Shown: positions 1 through 16,084 of the stretch, in pieces
How the letters are laid out: every line of letters starts with the position of its first letter
Numbering within the stretch: position 1 is the first letter of the stretch
NCBI RefSeq assembly: GCF_000151665.1
Contig: NW_013171827.1
Coordinates: 1,013,066-1,077,065, forward strand
DNA: 64,000 nt
DNA from: Blastocystis hominis
Lineage: Eukaryota; Sar; Bigyra; Opalinata; Blastocystidae
Reading direction: 5' to 3'
Program-made: the position numbers and the translations under genes
The notes under the pieces: model-generated
Told to the model about the DNA's origin: nothing
Database searches by the model: none
What the model saw: the letters and a program-made list of their open reading frames with translations, nothing else

Positions 1-8
1 CATACAGG

Positions 9-768
9 ATGAGTCTGCTGGAGAGAGTGCTTTCGCCTCGAATGTGTGATCTTCTAGATGATATTGCGAGCATCAAGGATATAGAAAACCAAATTCAAAC
101 CTCGTTGAAAAGAGTAGCTGTAATCGCGACCAATCAGTTTTAGTTCATCTCACTGCTTGTTGATATGGAGATGTATGTGAAAGCCGGAGGATCTGAAAAT
201 CAACGCATTATATTGAACGTTTTTTCCGACCGTTTTGGTCATTCCTAGCGTTTTCGAGATGTGTATAAGGACTTGTCAGGAAACTATCGTCACTCAAAGG
301 TACTTTCTGAATATATCTATAAATTAGGCTATTGCCGATCGAAAGAGCACTCGAATCGAACTCTTTTCAGGGCATTATGATCAGTCGAATATAACTAAAG
401 GAATTAAGATTAGATCGCAAGAAGATTCTGAGACGCAGTCTTTGTTGAAGGAAATGACAGCAGCAAAGAATTCTCTTCGATTGGCAGACAGCTTTTTAGA
501 GTTCGGTTTTTCTTATGTTTTTTTATTTAGGTCTGCGTCTTCTTCTTACGAACGGCTTTTAGAACAAAAGAAACGACTCAGTCATAGTAATGGTGTGCTT
601 CAGGGACTTTCAAGTCGTTTTCCAGTTGTCAATTCGCTAATGCGAAAGATTGGAAATCGAAATACGAGGGATAAGTGGGTGAAGTGAATGAAAGTGATAC
701 GTAGTGTTGTTGTGGCGATTTTCATTTCAATCTGTGTGTTTTTCTGTATTTGGTATACGTTCCACTAG
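9..768 (+). CDS. GOS1: Golgi Qb-SNARE, Gos1/GOSR1 (GS28)-like
   Basis: Six exons with GT-AG introns of 28-30 nt give about 203 residues ending in an encoded TAG. The C-terminal half carries the SNARE signature: an SSYERLLEQKKRL helix, then an FPVVNSLMRKI segment matching the conserved FPAVNSLIQRI of GOS28, and last a hydrophobic tail anchor ending WYTFH. Qb-SNAREs of this family act in intra-Golgi and ER-Golgi fusion. The last intron (about 674-703) removes an in-frame TGA and joins the SNARE helix to the anchor. The product is shorter than GOS28 (about 250 residues), so the start at 9 is uncertain and a 5' exon may lie left of the window. Confidence 0.8.
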
Positions 769-826
769 CTTTTGTAAATGTACTCGACTTTATTTTTTGT
801 TTTCATAATTTTTACCTGCTATTATT

Positions 827-2917
827 ATGAATCCAAATCAATATTATAATATTCCTGTTTGGGTTCGATCTAGATTTCACTTCATAGCCTCCTCGTCCTG
901 CACAGATATACTCAAACCATCCTGCTCCACAAGTATTGCAACCTCCTATGGTACGTGCTTATTTTCTGATAGACGCATTTTTCGAATTGTTCTTAACATC
1001 GTGTAGTATGGAACTCCGAGAATGCAGGCTCCGGCTTATTCTCAACCCCCTAGGATGATTCCACCAGCTGCAAATCCGTATTCCTATCAATATACTCCTA
1101 CAGCGGGTGTTGCGACTCAAATGATCCCTCCTCAACCAGGAATATCCGTAGCACCACAACCAACTACCTACGCTCCTCCAAGACCCTCTATATATCAGCC
1201 TCCACAAAGTCCAGCCAGACCCGCTCCAGGAGGTTATGCACCTTATCAGCCGGTGCCTACTCCTCCTACCTCATCGTACGGACCTTCCTACGCAGCATCT
1301 TACGGTCGTCCTGCAATTACACCAGTAACTCCCACCTACGTCACTTCCTATCCGTCTACCACTCCTTCCACTCTTCCTCCCACTGCCCCGACTCCTTCAT
1401 ACGCCGCAGCAGGTTCCATTCCAACCCCATCCTTTCCCACTTCCATTCCTCCTCCTTCTTCGTCTTCTGTTATTACTCCCACTACTGCTACTCCCTCAAA
1501 TCCTCCTTCCGCCTACCCCACCTCCATTCCTCCCACTCCGAATCCATCGATCCCTCCTTCGCAATACTCCAACGTTCTGCGCCAGCTCGCGCCTCCGAGC
1601 CTGCTAAACGACAAAACAGTCGCCGTTCCACTGTCGAAATCTCCCACGCCGCCCTCCAAAGCGCCCGCGAAGAAGCCGAAGGAGCCGGAGAAGGAGTTCT
1701 ACGATCTGCAGTGGGAGAACAATCGTAGCCATCCCCGCGGGATTCGATGTAGTGATCGTGCGATTGGCGGGGAACGAAGTCATCGAGCACCTGTTTGAGG
1801 TGTCGGAATCGAGCTATTACGGGAAAAACAAGGCTTTTTTGGCCGTGTCGAATCGCCGATTGCTGCTCATCACCGAGGATTTGAAGGGCGGCGTGTATTG
1901 GCCGCTGCAAACCACGCAGTCGGTGCGCGTGGAAACGGGGAAGATCCTCTCGAAGTGGAGCCGATTCATTTTCCAATCGACGGTTCCGAATTCGAAGGAA
2001 CGCTACGTGCAGTTCAACGATAAAAAGGACGCTGCGATCGTAGAAACACTATTCCAAGCGAACGTAACGCTGCACGAATACGACACGGTTTTCATTCGCA
2101 ATCGGAACAACACGCTGGCCGTCTTCTACGAGGAATGCCAGACCGTCGAGCGGTTCTCGAAGGCGCTGAACGTCTGCAGTCGCAACATCAACGCCATGTT
2201 CATCTGGCTGCTCTCGGTGGTGGGTGTTTCGCGGGGAATGGGAGTGTAGGAGAGCTATTTGCCGCTGGTGAAGCAGCAGCTGCGCGCGGCGGCGAACGCG
2301 TGGGCGAAGACGACGATCGGAAACAGCGCGATGGACGACCTGGAAATGCTGGACATTATCCAGCAGGGAAGCGACGAGGAGCTGTATTACCGCCAGTTGG
2401 CGAAGCAGATCGCGCGGTTTGTGACCGCGGGGAATCTGATGAAGACGTATCGCGGGGCGATTCCGCTTTTGGACGCGTATTATTACTACGGCCGCGCGAC
2501 GGCGAACGATTTGAAGTCGCCGGGTAGGAATGGGGAGAGCGAATGAAAGCAGAGGAGTTCATGAGGGCGTGCAAGCTGCTGGGGAAGCAGGACATGGCGG
2601 AGAACCACGTGTATTTGGGAGTGGTGAAGGGGAAGCAGGTGCTGTGCACGGAGGGCATGTCGTTCGAGAAGGCGGAGAGCGTGGTGCTGGAGCTGATCGA
2701 TAAGAACGAGGGCTGTGTGAAGAAGGAGGATCTGATGGAGGAGATGGCGATGCCGATTACGGTGTGCGAAGAGATCTTGAAGGTAGGTGATGCGAGGAGC
2801 GAAGTGATGCGCAGGGGATCGAGAAGAGTGGGAAGATTGTGCGAGATCAGGGAAGCGCCAGCGTGTATTATTACCGAAATATGTTTGTCAAGGTGCAGAC
2901 GAAGGCGATTAAGAGCT
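827..2917 (+). CDS. VPS36: ESCRT-II subunit VPS36 with a long Pro-rich N-terminus; stop made by polyadenylation
   Basis: Seven exons (introns 31, 56, 28, 30, 29 and 32 nt) encode 628 residues. The first ~265 are low-complexity, rich in Pro, Ser, Thr and Tyr. A PH/GLUE-like domain follows (from about 1752), then the EAP30-type winged helices: SPEEFMRACKLL matches VPS36 SPEDLVNACKM, and the end is GKIVRDQGSASVYYYRNMF. VPS36 with SNF8 and VPS25 sorts ubiquitinated membrane cargo on endosomes. No stop is encoded before the 3' box: AGC-T at 2914-2917 is followed by four bases and TGTTTGTT (2922-2929), so poly(A) completes UAA. Spliced length is 3n+1. The disordered N-terminus before GLUE is unusual for the family. 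Confidence 0.85.
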
Positions 2918-2921
2918 GGCG

Positions 2922-2937
2922 TGTTTGTTAACAAACA
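2922..2937. terminator. Perfect palindromic double 3'-end box, TGTTTGTTAACAAACA
   Basis: TGTTTGTT on the + strand (2922-2929) abuts TGTTTGTT on the - strand (2937-2930), making a 16-bp perfect inverted repeat between convergent genes. It lies four bases past the terminal T of VPS36 (2917) and four bases past the terminal T of the thioredoxin-like gene (2942). Both messages need cleavage here to gain UAA. Confidence 0.85.
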
Positions 2938-2941
2938 GGAA

Positions 2942-3717
2942 AGTCTTCTTTGATGGGAGATGGAGCTTCCACGGGCTGCAGAACCAGCTCGCCGATTAGA
3001 ACGAGGAACACACCGCAAACGATCCCTACAAAAACGAAGATCCCACAGATGAGTAGAGGGGAAGTCGAGAGCTGTCGCTCCAGGAAATTCACAACGCGCT
3101 AAATGATTAGGGAGAACAGGAGGGAATGAATACATCCACGTAGGCTATGAAGGGAGAAGGAGCCTTAGGAATGCTCTTGTAGTCCAGATATTTGTATGTC
3201 TCGCTAACCAGCTCTTTCAGCGCATTTAAATGGATTGAGCCATGATAGACAGCATACTTTTTCTATACAATCAACATACTACGAGAATCCTACCCCGACA
3301 ATGAAAATAATCGTAGGATAGTTCGAGATACCAAATTCAGAAGCTGTTACTGGATTGTCTGTAGCGCTGATCTATTCGTTAGCAACAATCGAGAAAACTA
3401 TACAGTCGCAACATTCACTTCAGAACCTATCTCCTTGGCAAGATCTGTGAAGACCGGGACGTATTTCTTCTTAATCGAGGTCCACTACGCGTGAACATGA
3501 TATACTAACAATACAGGAGCAGTAAACATAATGATCCAATTTCCTTTTCTCCCGGAACTATAGATTTCTTCGTAAAAGTTTTCACTCGTCAAGGTAATCA
3601 TTTCTAGTGTTGAATTGGCTCAAGATAGTCGTACCACTCGCACAAAGCGAAAAGCATAGGAATACAAGAGCAAGCAATCTAAAAAATCACGTAGCTATTA
3701 AATACACACGATTTCAT
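2942..3717 (-). CDS. TMX-like thioredoxin-fold ER membrane protein lacking CXXC; stop made by polyadenylation
   Basis: Seven exons encode 193 residues. A signal peptide (MKSLLALVFLCFSLCAS) is followed by a thioredoxin fold with a FTAPW strand, cis-Pro SNYPTIIF, a linker, one C-terminal transmembrane helix and a short tail. This is the layout of small TMX-type protein disulfide isomerases. The redox motif is absent: in place of APWCxxC the protein reads APWTSIK, so catalysis is unlikely and chaperone or client binding is more plausible. The gene converges on VPS36. Its frame ends GAC-T, then four bases and TGTTTGTT, so UAA comes from poly(A); spliced length is 3n+1. The start at 3717 is set by a 31-nt intron that joins ATG-AAA to the signal peptide. 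Confidence 0.75.
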
Positions 3718-4045
3718 TCGAAATAGCGATATTAAGATGAAAATGATTTGAAATCGATGGGTTTATTGGAATTCCAATAGTTTGAGGAGGGTGATTTGGT
3801 ATTATTGTAGGAAAAAATAGTTTTCGTGATGCACTACATAATACTATATATATTATTGAAAAATATGAATTGTGTTTCGTTGAAGTGACCTGTCGATTTA
3901 AGTCGATTTTTCTACAATCTAGGGTGTGAGACATCTTTTGATGCAATAATTTTGGAAAAAAAGAATTGGGGAGGCAAGGAAAACCGCGGCAATATTCCAT
4001 GAGTATTGAAACGCTATCCATTTTTAGAAACAGGAGGAATAGTGA
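3718..4045. promoter_or_regulatory. Divergent intergenic region (TMX-like / FYVE gene)
   Basis: This 328-bp AT-rich interval lies between two outward-facing start codons and must hold both promoters. No coding exon, tRNA or clear core-promoter element was recognised. Confidence 0.4.
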
Positions 4046-6938
4046 ATGAGAGAGGATCAGGACAATGTTCCTTGTTGCTCTATATGTAAAAAGGTGGAGG
4101 TGGATTTGACAAAGCTTCGTTTCTGCGAATCTTGTTTACAAGTCACTTTCTTATGGGCGATTCACTTGTAGACTGTGTGTTCTTCATGTTCCAATTTCAA
4201 GTCCCCAATTCCGATGATGGGAAAGTATACTCGTTGTCGAGTTTGTGCTCGTTGTGTACGAAACTACTCAAACTGCGACTTATCTATGACCAAAGATGAT
4301 TTTTATGTTCCAGATGAGCCACTACCAGAGGAGGCTTTTGCTAATTTTGCAGAGTCTCATTGTTGTAAGGATCTTTATGTGTTTACTTCTGCGATCCTTT
4401 AATCATAGTATCATCGGCTTCTTGACTGGGAAAGAAAAGATAATCTAGATTACTCCAAAGGCGTCGAAGGAAATTATCACATTACTCCCCTATGGGTTCC
4501 TGATATATTTGTGAAGAGCTGTTTTAAGTGCAATCGACATTTTACGTTTTTTCGGAGAAGGCATCATTGCCGATTATGCGGAAGAGTTTTTTGTAATCAA
4601 TGTGTTTCCAATCAGCTCGTATTTCCCCTCTTCGCCATTCATGTCTAGGATCTTAGCGAATATGGCTATCCTGTATCATCGTGTAAACTGCAACGCGTAT
4701 GTGAATCGTGCACAAACCGACTGGACTCACAAAATTCATCCTCTTTTGAACAGCTTCCATTTTCATGTCTGGTAGCTGTATCCTCTTTTCTCCCCATCTC
4801 TTCTGTTTTATCCCTCAGCACCGTCAGCAAGTCGCTCCACCGCATTTTCTCCTCCCGGGATTTCGATGTTTTGTTCTGGCAGTATGCTTATATGCGTGCA
4901 ACGAAGAAATCCTGTGCTTTGCACCCCTTCCACACCCTTCCCTCCTTCAAAGAAGAACCACCCATCGAATTGGGCCTTTGTGTTTCAAATGTCCCCAATG
5001 TCCCTACTACCCCCAATGGATCCAGTTTCTATAAGGGATCAAATTATCGGAATCGTCCCGGAAGCATCGATGGATCCGCGAACCATAAGGGCCCAAATCG
5101 GCATGATCGTCCCAATTATCACCGAGAATCCAATCAATCTAGCCGCTCCAATCGATCCAATCAATCCAGCCGATCCAATCGATCCAACCGATCCAATCGA
5201 TCCAATAGCTCCAGCACTATCAATGGTCTCACGGGTCCCACAAGTCCGAATAGTCCCGGCGGGGTGTTTCAATCGGAATTCATCGTCGTGTCCAACACTC
5301 GCTGTTTTCGCTGGAGATTGAAGTATTTGCAAGACATCGAGCTGCCTCGCTGCGTAGAGGACGCCTTTCCTCTCCTTCTACATCCTCTCGTGAGCCAGCC
5401 TCTATGTTTTGAGCCTAGATATCGCTGCGAGTTGCGGCTCTGCGTCGCTTGCGTGTCGAAACAGAACGAAAGAACGAGTTTGTGGTGAAAGAAGTTTCGA
5501 AACCCGAATCCGTCTTGTTCCTAATCAAATGTCTGCAGCTGGGAAGCGGGGAACTCAAACGGCGTGTGGGCGTTTCATCGGTGACCTCACTCGCAGGAGC
5601 GTCTTTCGCCGGAGATCCAGCAGTTGTTGCTGATGGCGGCGGGCTGTTTGATCAACATCACGCAGAGTTCAAGTTGGGTGAGCGCGTTTTTCCGCGAGAA
5701 CGAAGGCATCACCACGGTGATGTCGCTTCTGGAGAGCGAATTGCAGAGTTCTCCGGTGTACACGCCTTCCGAGCCGCTGCTTCGCGCGTCGTCCGACCAA
5801 TCTCCCGTTCCGTTTTTCCACTTGGACCGCAAAGTGGTGGTCTATCTCACGGGAATCCTCATCAATGTGAGCAAGTCCGACCCGGTGAGCAGCAACGAAT
5901 TGGCGCAGCTCCGCGGGATGGAGGTGATGACGCAGCTGCTGCAGGTGACGCAGGAGAAGCAGTCGATCTACTGTCTGGAGTGCATCAAAGCGTGCTGCCA
6001 GAAAGATTCGCGGTGCAAAGTGGGGAAGCGCGAGCCAATTCATCGTAGGACACGCTGGGAGCCTGCGGCGGCATCATCAAGATCATCGACTGCTTCATGT
6101 CTCCGAACAAGCACGTGATTCTCTCGGCGCTGCGCACGCTCTCCTGCGTTCTGAACGGCCATCTCTCCAACCAGCAGCTTTTCGCGCTGGCGAACGGACT
6201 CCACGCGCTGATGCAAGTCGAGGAGTCTTGGCGCGGCGTTTGTTCCGTGCAGGCCGCGAAAGTGCTCAGCAACATTCTCAACAACGCGATGATGGTCGCC
6301 GATTTCCTCTATCGACGCGGACTGGGGCGAATTGAGCGGCTCCTCGCGGGGAAACGGGACGATATCTCGGGATATCTGCTGGGGCACGTGATGAACTGCG
6401 CGATGTACAGCAACGAAAAGATCGTGCTCTCTCAGACGCTGGTATTTTTTTCTTTCTCGGCGCGTTGCTCATTCTTGTAGGCTCGGCTGATCGTGTCGCT
6501 GCTGCAGTCGCTGTGTCGATTCGCGGAAGAGCAGCACATCTATCCCGGCGACGGCTATCAGCGCACGCCCTCCACGCACGAGCTTTCGCCGCTGCGCGAT
6601 CGCTCGGTGATGTCGGGATCGCTGCACAGCATGGATCGGCTGAGCAGCTTCTCGGACGAGGGACGCAGCGATCACATGCTCGGGCGGTCGAGCAGCCGCG
6701 AGGATGACGAGGAGAAGCAGAAATTGGCGTGGAAGATCCATTTGGTGCCGCGGTTTTTGGGGTACGGTGCGGGAGCGTTTTGTTTTTTGTCGAAGTCGGG
6801 TAGGAAAAGAGAGAAGGAGGGTGAGAGGTAGAGGAAAACGGAGAAGTTTTGCTGAAACTGGGCGTGGATCCGCTGCTACGCGAGATGCAAAGCCACTGCG
6901 ATGAGCAAGGAAGATTATTCATATCCTTAAATGAATGA
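4046..6938 (+). CDS. FYVE finger / F-box-like / armadillo-repeat protein
   Basis: Nine exons (introns 29-39 nt) encode about 880 residues. The N-terminus is Cys-rich with paired CxxC motifs. A FYVE finger follows (about 4490-4720) with the diagnostic WVPD, RRRHHCR and CGRVFC elements, which suggests PI3P and endosome binding. An F-box-like stretch (about 4745-4900) reads EQLPFSCLVAVSSFLPISSVLSLSTVSKSL. A Ser/Asn/Arg repeat lies at 5100-5210. Helical armadillo-type repeats run from about 5500 to 6800. I do not know this domain order from a named protein. The C-terminus is uncertain: the frame meets TGA at 6936-6938, but a 130-nt intron from about 6862 could instead join it to an in-frame segment at 6995-7117. 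No 3' box is seen until about 7200. Confidence 0.7.
5095..5215 (+). repeat. In-frame degenerate repeat (ATCCAATCG units)
   Basis: Short units of the ATCCAATCG/ATCCAGCCG type recur inside the FYVE gene and encode an SNRSN/SSRSN tract. The reading frame is kept. The tract probably forms a flexible linker between the F-box-like and armadillo parts. Confidence 0.6.
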
Positions 6939-7346
6939 ATGAATGAATGAATGAAAGAGGGACCTTCATGGGGCAAATTAATCATACGCAAATGCAGCTG
7001 CAGAACCTTGCGGAGAAGCGGGGATACGGCGAATATAAGCTGAAGCGCTCGGCACCGGAGATTGGGAACGAAGGGATGGAGAATGGGAGGAGCTTTGAAA
7101 CGTTCTCCACATTGTAAATTGAAATGTAAAAGTCCTGAAATCTTGTTCTAGTTATTAAAGGTGGAAGGTCTAAGTCTGGGAATCGTAATGTGTTGTTTTC
7201 GTTTGTTTTCAATCAATCAATCAATTCCTTATTCAACTATTCATTCATTCATTCATTCATTCATTGTTTTATAAACAAACAATCAGTATATATATGATAT
7301 AGAATGAACAATAAATCGAACATAAAGGACCACCGCGCTTCTCTCT
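6939..7346. other. 3' region between convergent genes with tetranucleotide repeats
   Basis: The interval holds ATGA repeats (6930-6955), a possible last exon of the FYVE gene (6995-7117, ending FETFSTL-TAA), CAAT units (about 7211-7225) and TTCA/CATT units (about 7243-7266). A TCGTTTGTTTTC element lies near 7197-7210 on the + strand, and TGTTTGTT near 7275-7282 on the - strand could end the GAA1 message. No independent gene is supported. Confidence 0.4.
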
Positions 7347-9346
7347 TTAATCCATCTTCTCCTTCTTCTCCATCTTCTCTCCATCTTCTTCCTTCCCCAG
7401 CGTCAATCCATTCAAATAATGCAGCACCGCGTGATTTCCTACCACGCAAACCAGCCCTGCGACCCCAAACCACGGATCCATGCGCGCCGTCGTCAGCACA
7501 TCGCTGCACCACACGAAAACTACCCATCACCCTTCCTTCTATCCTTCCCTACATTCCTCTCGCAGCATCAGCACGAACGGCGCCGCGATCGCCGCCGAAT
7601 ACACCCACAACACCGCAAACCGCACACTCTGGCTCTCGCTCACCGCGTTCAGCAGCAAAAACGGCACACACGCGCCCGCGATCACCGCGGTTAACTCGCA
7701 GTTGTGCAGCAGCAGCGCCGTGCAGCCGACGACCGTCACGCGCCCCGCGACCGCGCCGATGCTTCGCCTGCACTGCGCCTCGCTGCAGAGCCCGCGCTGC
7801 ACGAACATCGCGGGGAACACCACGCGGTCATACGCCCACACCGAATACCCGATCACCAGCACCATGAACACGCTGAACCCGTCCGGGATTTCCCCGCGGC
7901 TATGCGCGTCCCCCAGCACCGCGCTCAGCCACCAATAGAACGCCGTCACTCCCGCGGTGAGGCCCAGATACGCCAGCCCGGCTTTGCCCGGCGTGCCGAG
8001 CTTTGCCGAGCCTTCCACCGCGCAGAACACCGCCAGAATCAGCAGAACCGCGGGGATCAGCAGGTCCAGGCGATGGACGTACCGAGGAATCGGGGAAACC
8101 GGGGAAAACAGAGGCAGGTAGAACGTGTCCCCGCGGGAAATCCGCTCCTCCACCGCTCCCGCCATGGTTCCCGCCAATTTCAGTCCGTGGAGCAGCTCGT
8201 GAACCGCGGTTTTCTGCCCGTGACGCGTGCGCTGCTGCAGGGAAGCCGGCGTGGACCGAATCTCCAGCGCAACCGCGGGGATGGCGTTGAAAATGGATTC
8301 CTGCTGAATCCCGCGGTAACGGCTGGCGGCGGCGGCGAAAAAGTTCCGAAAATAGGAAAAATAGAAAGACCGCGAATTCTGGAACTCCACAATTCGGAGG
8401 GATTTCAAGAGCACGGAGACAAAATCCAGCGAGGCGAAACGCCCGTTGAGTCCGTCGGCGCGGAGCGCGAAGCCGTCGAAGGTGTGGGAGAGGGGCACGG
8501 TGTTTCCGGGCGCTTCGAGGTGGATGGCGAAGAGCGGGAGATCGATTTTGGCGGCAAGATGGCGGAGGTCGTTTCGATTGATCACGTGATTTCGCGAGGG
8601 AGCGTATTTGTTGAGGTGGATCGCCAGCACCACGGAGTGCCCCAGCGCGGCGGACGATGCGTCTGGACGCTGCAGGCTGCGGGCCACGGCGAGGAGAAGG
8701 GAAATCGGAGAAGGGATGGTGTAGGGACATTCCGATGGGGATGATTGGGCTTTCGGGTTCACCGTGCTGTTGAAGTTGAGCTCGGTGGAGAGGACGATGG
8801 AGGTCTGGAAGAATGAAGATAAGAGGAAAAAAGGTACGGGAGGGACCGAAGAATGCGATGTGCGAGAGACTCCATAGAGGAGAGTGGGGAATCGGGAGAG
8901 AGGAGTCATCGTGCGATTTCTTTTAAGCGGCTCATCGCCGTTGTGCGTAGCGAAGGTGAAGCCCGCTTCTTCGAACATGGACTTGATCACGCGGAGCTTC
9001 TCGTCCAAATCATCTGGATCAATGTTGCAAAAGCGATTTTGTAACGATAAAGCGTATTCGATCTGCAATTCGTCAGAGAGTAGAAAAAAAGATACATCAT
9101 CATCATCAACAGACACATCAATATGCTGGGGAATGTTTTTATCCTGTATCTCGATTATTCGAGGAGCTTTAAATCCTACATTTTACCAAATCGCAAATTT
9201 CACAACCATTCGATACCGACACATATGGATTAATCAAAAGCCACACAGATCCGCAAACAAATAGCACAACTCTATACAATTACACACCCAACTCAGAACT
9301 ACGATGCTAAAAGGAGGACTTTGTTTCGTTTCGTATTGGATTCCAT
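7347..9346 (-). CDS. GPAA1: GPI transamidase subunit GAA1/GPAA1
   Basis: Five exons (introns 31, 31, 33 and 33 nt) encode 623 residues. A short basic N-terminus and signal-anchor helix are followed by a lumenal M28-peptidase-like domain. This includes an ADGLNGRFASLDFVS segment like the family's GLNGQLPNLDL, then a HELLHGLKLAG segment. The rest is a series of C-terminal transmembrane helices and a charged tail ending KKEKMD with an encoded TAA. GAA1 helps the transamidase attach GPI anchors in the ER. One 33-nt intron is in phase and has no stop, so it looks like coding sequence and inflates a naive ORF. The start at 9346 shares a 133-bp divergent region with the inositol monophosphatase gene. 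Confidence 0.8.
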
Positions 9347-9479
9347 GAAATTTTGTGTGATCTAACAAATATGAATTGGAGTTGCTTTCAAAGTGAATCT
9401 TCCTTCTATGAAACGCCCATCATCCATTTCCCCGGTTGGCAAATGCCCGTTTTTTTGTTGTCAAGAGTGTTTATCGAAG

Positions 9480-10501
9480 ATGGAAGACTGTATTTCTTGG
9501 ATGCAGACGCTCATCCACTAGTTCTCAAACAACTTTGTGAAGATGTTCAGTTGGTTGCTCGCCACTGTGGGGAGACAATGCTTAAGTATTATGGCCGTTT
9601 GATTCACCTCATTTTCTTCATTCTGTAGATATTTCTGTAGAACATACCAAGGCCTCTTTTCAAGATCTCGTTACCAAGGTGGATACGGGAAATCAGGAAT
9701 ATGTAAAGAAGTATCAATTTAGATATACATGTGCTAAGTAACAGATATATGGCTGAAAAGTATCCTGATCATGTACTTTTGGGAGAGGAGGACGTTGAGT
9801 GGGGTCACGACCTGGAAGTACGTTTCTTCTTCTTTGTATTTCCATAGGCGATCAATGCCGTTTCGGACAAAGAGTGGATTTGGATCGTTGATCCCCTTGA
9901 TGGAACAACCAACTACGTGTACAGCCTTCCTCTGAGTGTTGTATCGATCTGCGTAGCCCATAATGTCCATTCTCGTAGTATGTATGATTCCTAGGAGATC
10001 CCAGTAGTTGGCGTCATTTTCGATCCTTACCGCAACGAAATGTTCACCGCAATCCGTGGACACGGATCTTTCGTGAACGGAGTTCGCATGCATGTTCGAG
10101 ATGATCCCACTCTCCATGACAGCGTTGTGGGATTTGCTACCAATTACATCGAAAAGGTCCGCAAGGCAATGATGCGCGGAATCTGCGCCGTGAGCGACCA
10201 TGCTCTGAGTATCCGTAATGTGGGCAGTGCCGCTCTGCATTTGGCGTGGGTGGCTGCTGGCCGACTCACTGGCTACTTTGAACTCGCTCTGCACCCTGTT
10301 CAGCTACTCCATTCTGTTAATGATTAGTGGGATGTGTCCGCAGGATGTCTGATGGTGCAGGAAGCTGGAGGCAGAGCGGGAAGCACTCGCGGAGAGGATT
10401 ACAACATTCGCGTGTTTGATATGTTGGTTACCAATGGAAAGATCCACGAAGAAATGATTAGAGTTCTGAAGGAAGCGAATGCGGATCGTGTGGACGCTTA
10501 A
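9480..10501 (+). CDS. Inositol monophosphatase family phosphatase
   Basis: Seven exons (introns 30-34 nt) encode 277 residues, the usual family length. All Mg/Li-binding motifs are present: DLVTKVD, LGEE, WIVDPLDGTTNYVYSLP and WDVSAGCLMVQEAGG. The family hydrolyses inositol monophosphates for inositol recycling in the cytosol. The start was placed at 9480 because a 32-nt intron then gives MEDFLKQLCEDVQLVARHCG, the expected N-terminus. An upstream ATG at 9371 would run into unrelated sequence. After VD, 16 residues reach the YP of the next motif, matching the human enzyme and supporting the chosen splice. TAA is encoded. A TGTTTGTT box follows at 10516-10523, but here the base before the four-base spacer is A, not T. 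Confidence 0.9.
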
Positions 10502-15593
<5,092 letters not shown>

Positions 15594-15678
15594 TGCAGAA
15601 TCGGGAGCAATCACAAACAAACAATTCGGTTGATCTGTAGTGAAAGTCTGGGAATTGTGGCAGTGTGCATAGTGTGGA

Positions 15679-15984
15679 ATGGGGAAGCCATTGTAAGTGT
15701 TCTATGTTCCATAGACAGGTCTGCTGTGGTTCCTCTTTGCGATGATAGTGTGAGGACAGCTGATTTTGTGTGCAATTCATTCAAACTCGTTCTGGCTGTC
15801 GACTACGCGCCAATAAAGTGGATGAAAGATTTCCCCTCACATTGCAAATGTCCGAGAATCAATATAATTTTGACTCAGGTAGTTGGCAATGCAGGACTCA
15901 AGCTACTACATGAATAGAAAACTCATCATCATGTTAATGTCACTTCCGCGGTTATCCAGAAATGGACCACAAATGATGAATAAT
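15679..15984 (+). CDS. Uncertain small protein, unrecognised
   Basis: A possible three-exon model (introns of about 26 and 39 nt) gives a protein of about 80 residues with the segment ADFVCNSFKLVLAVDYAPIKWMKDF, ending TNDE-TAA. The frame is also open upstream as far as about 15590, so the first intron may not exist. No family was recognised and no 3' box follows, so it may be a 5' part of something else or noise. It lies between the divergent starts of GNPTAB and the TPR gene. Confidence 0.25.
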
Positions 15985-16084
15985 AACACAATTCGGGTTT
16001 ACTTTTAGCCCTGCTTGGGTGCAATATTGTATAGTAACCATCAGTTATCAGATATTATTGGCGTAAACTATTTCTTGGTTACAA

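Noticed and set aside
9683-9716. A GA-AG non-canonical intron in the inositol monophosphatase gene
   Set aside because: A canonical 34-nt GT-AG intron slightly downstream gives the same spacing between the VD and YP motifs.
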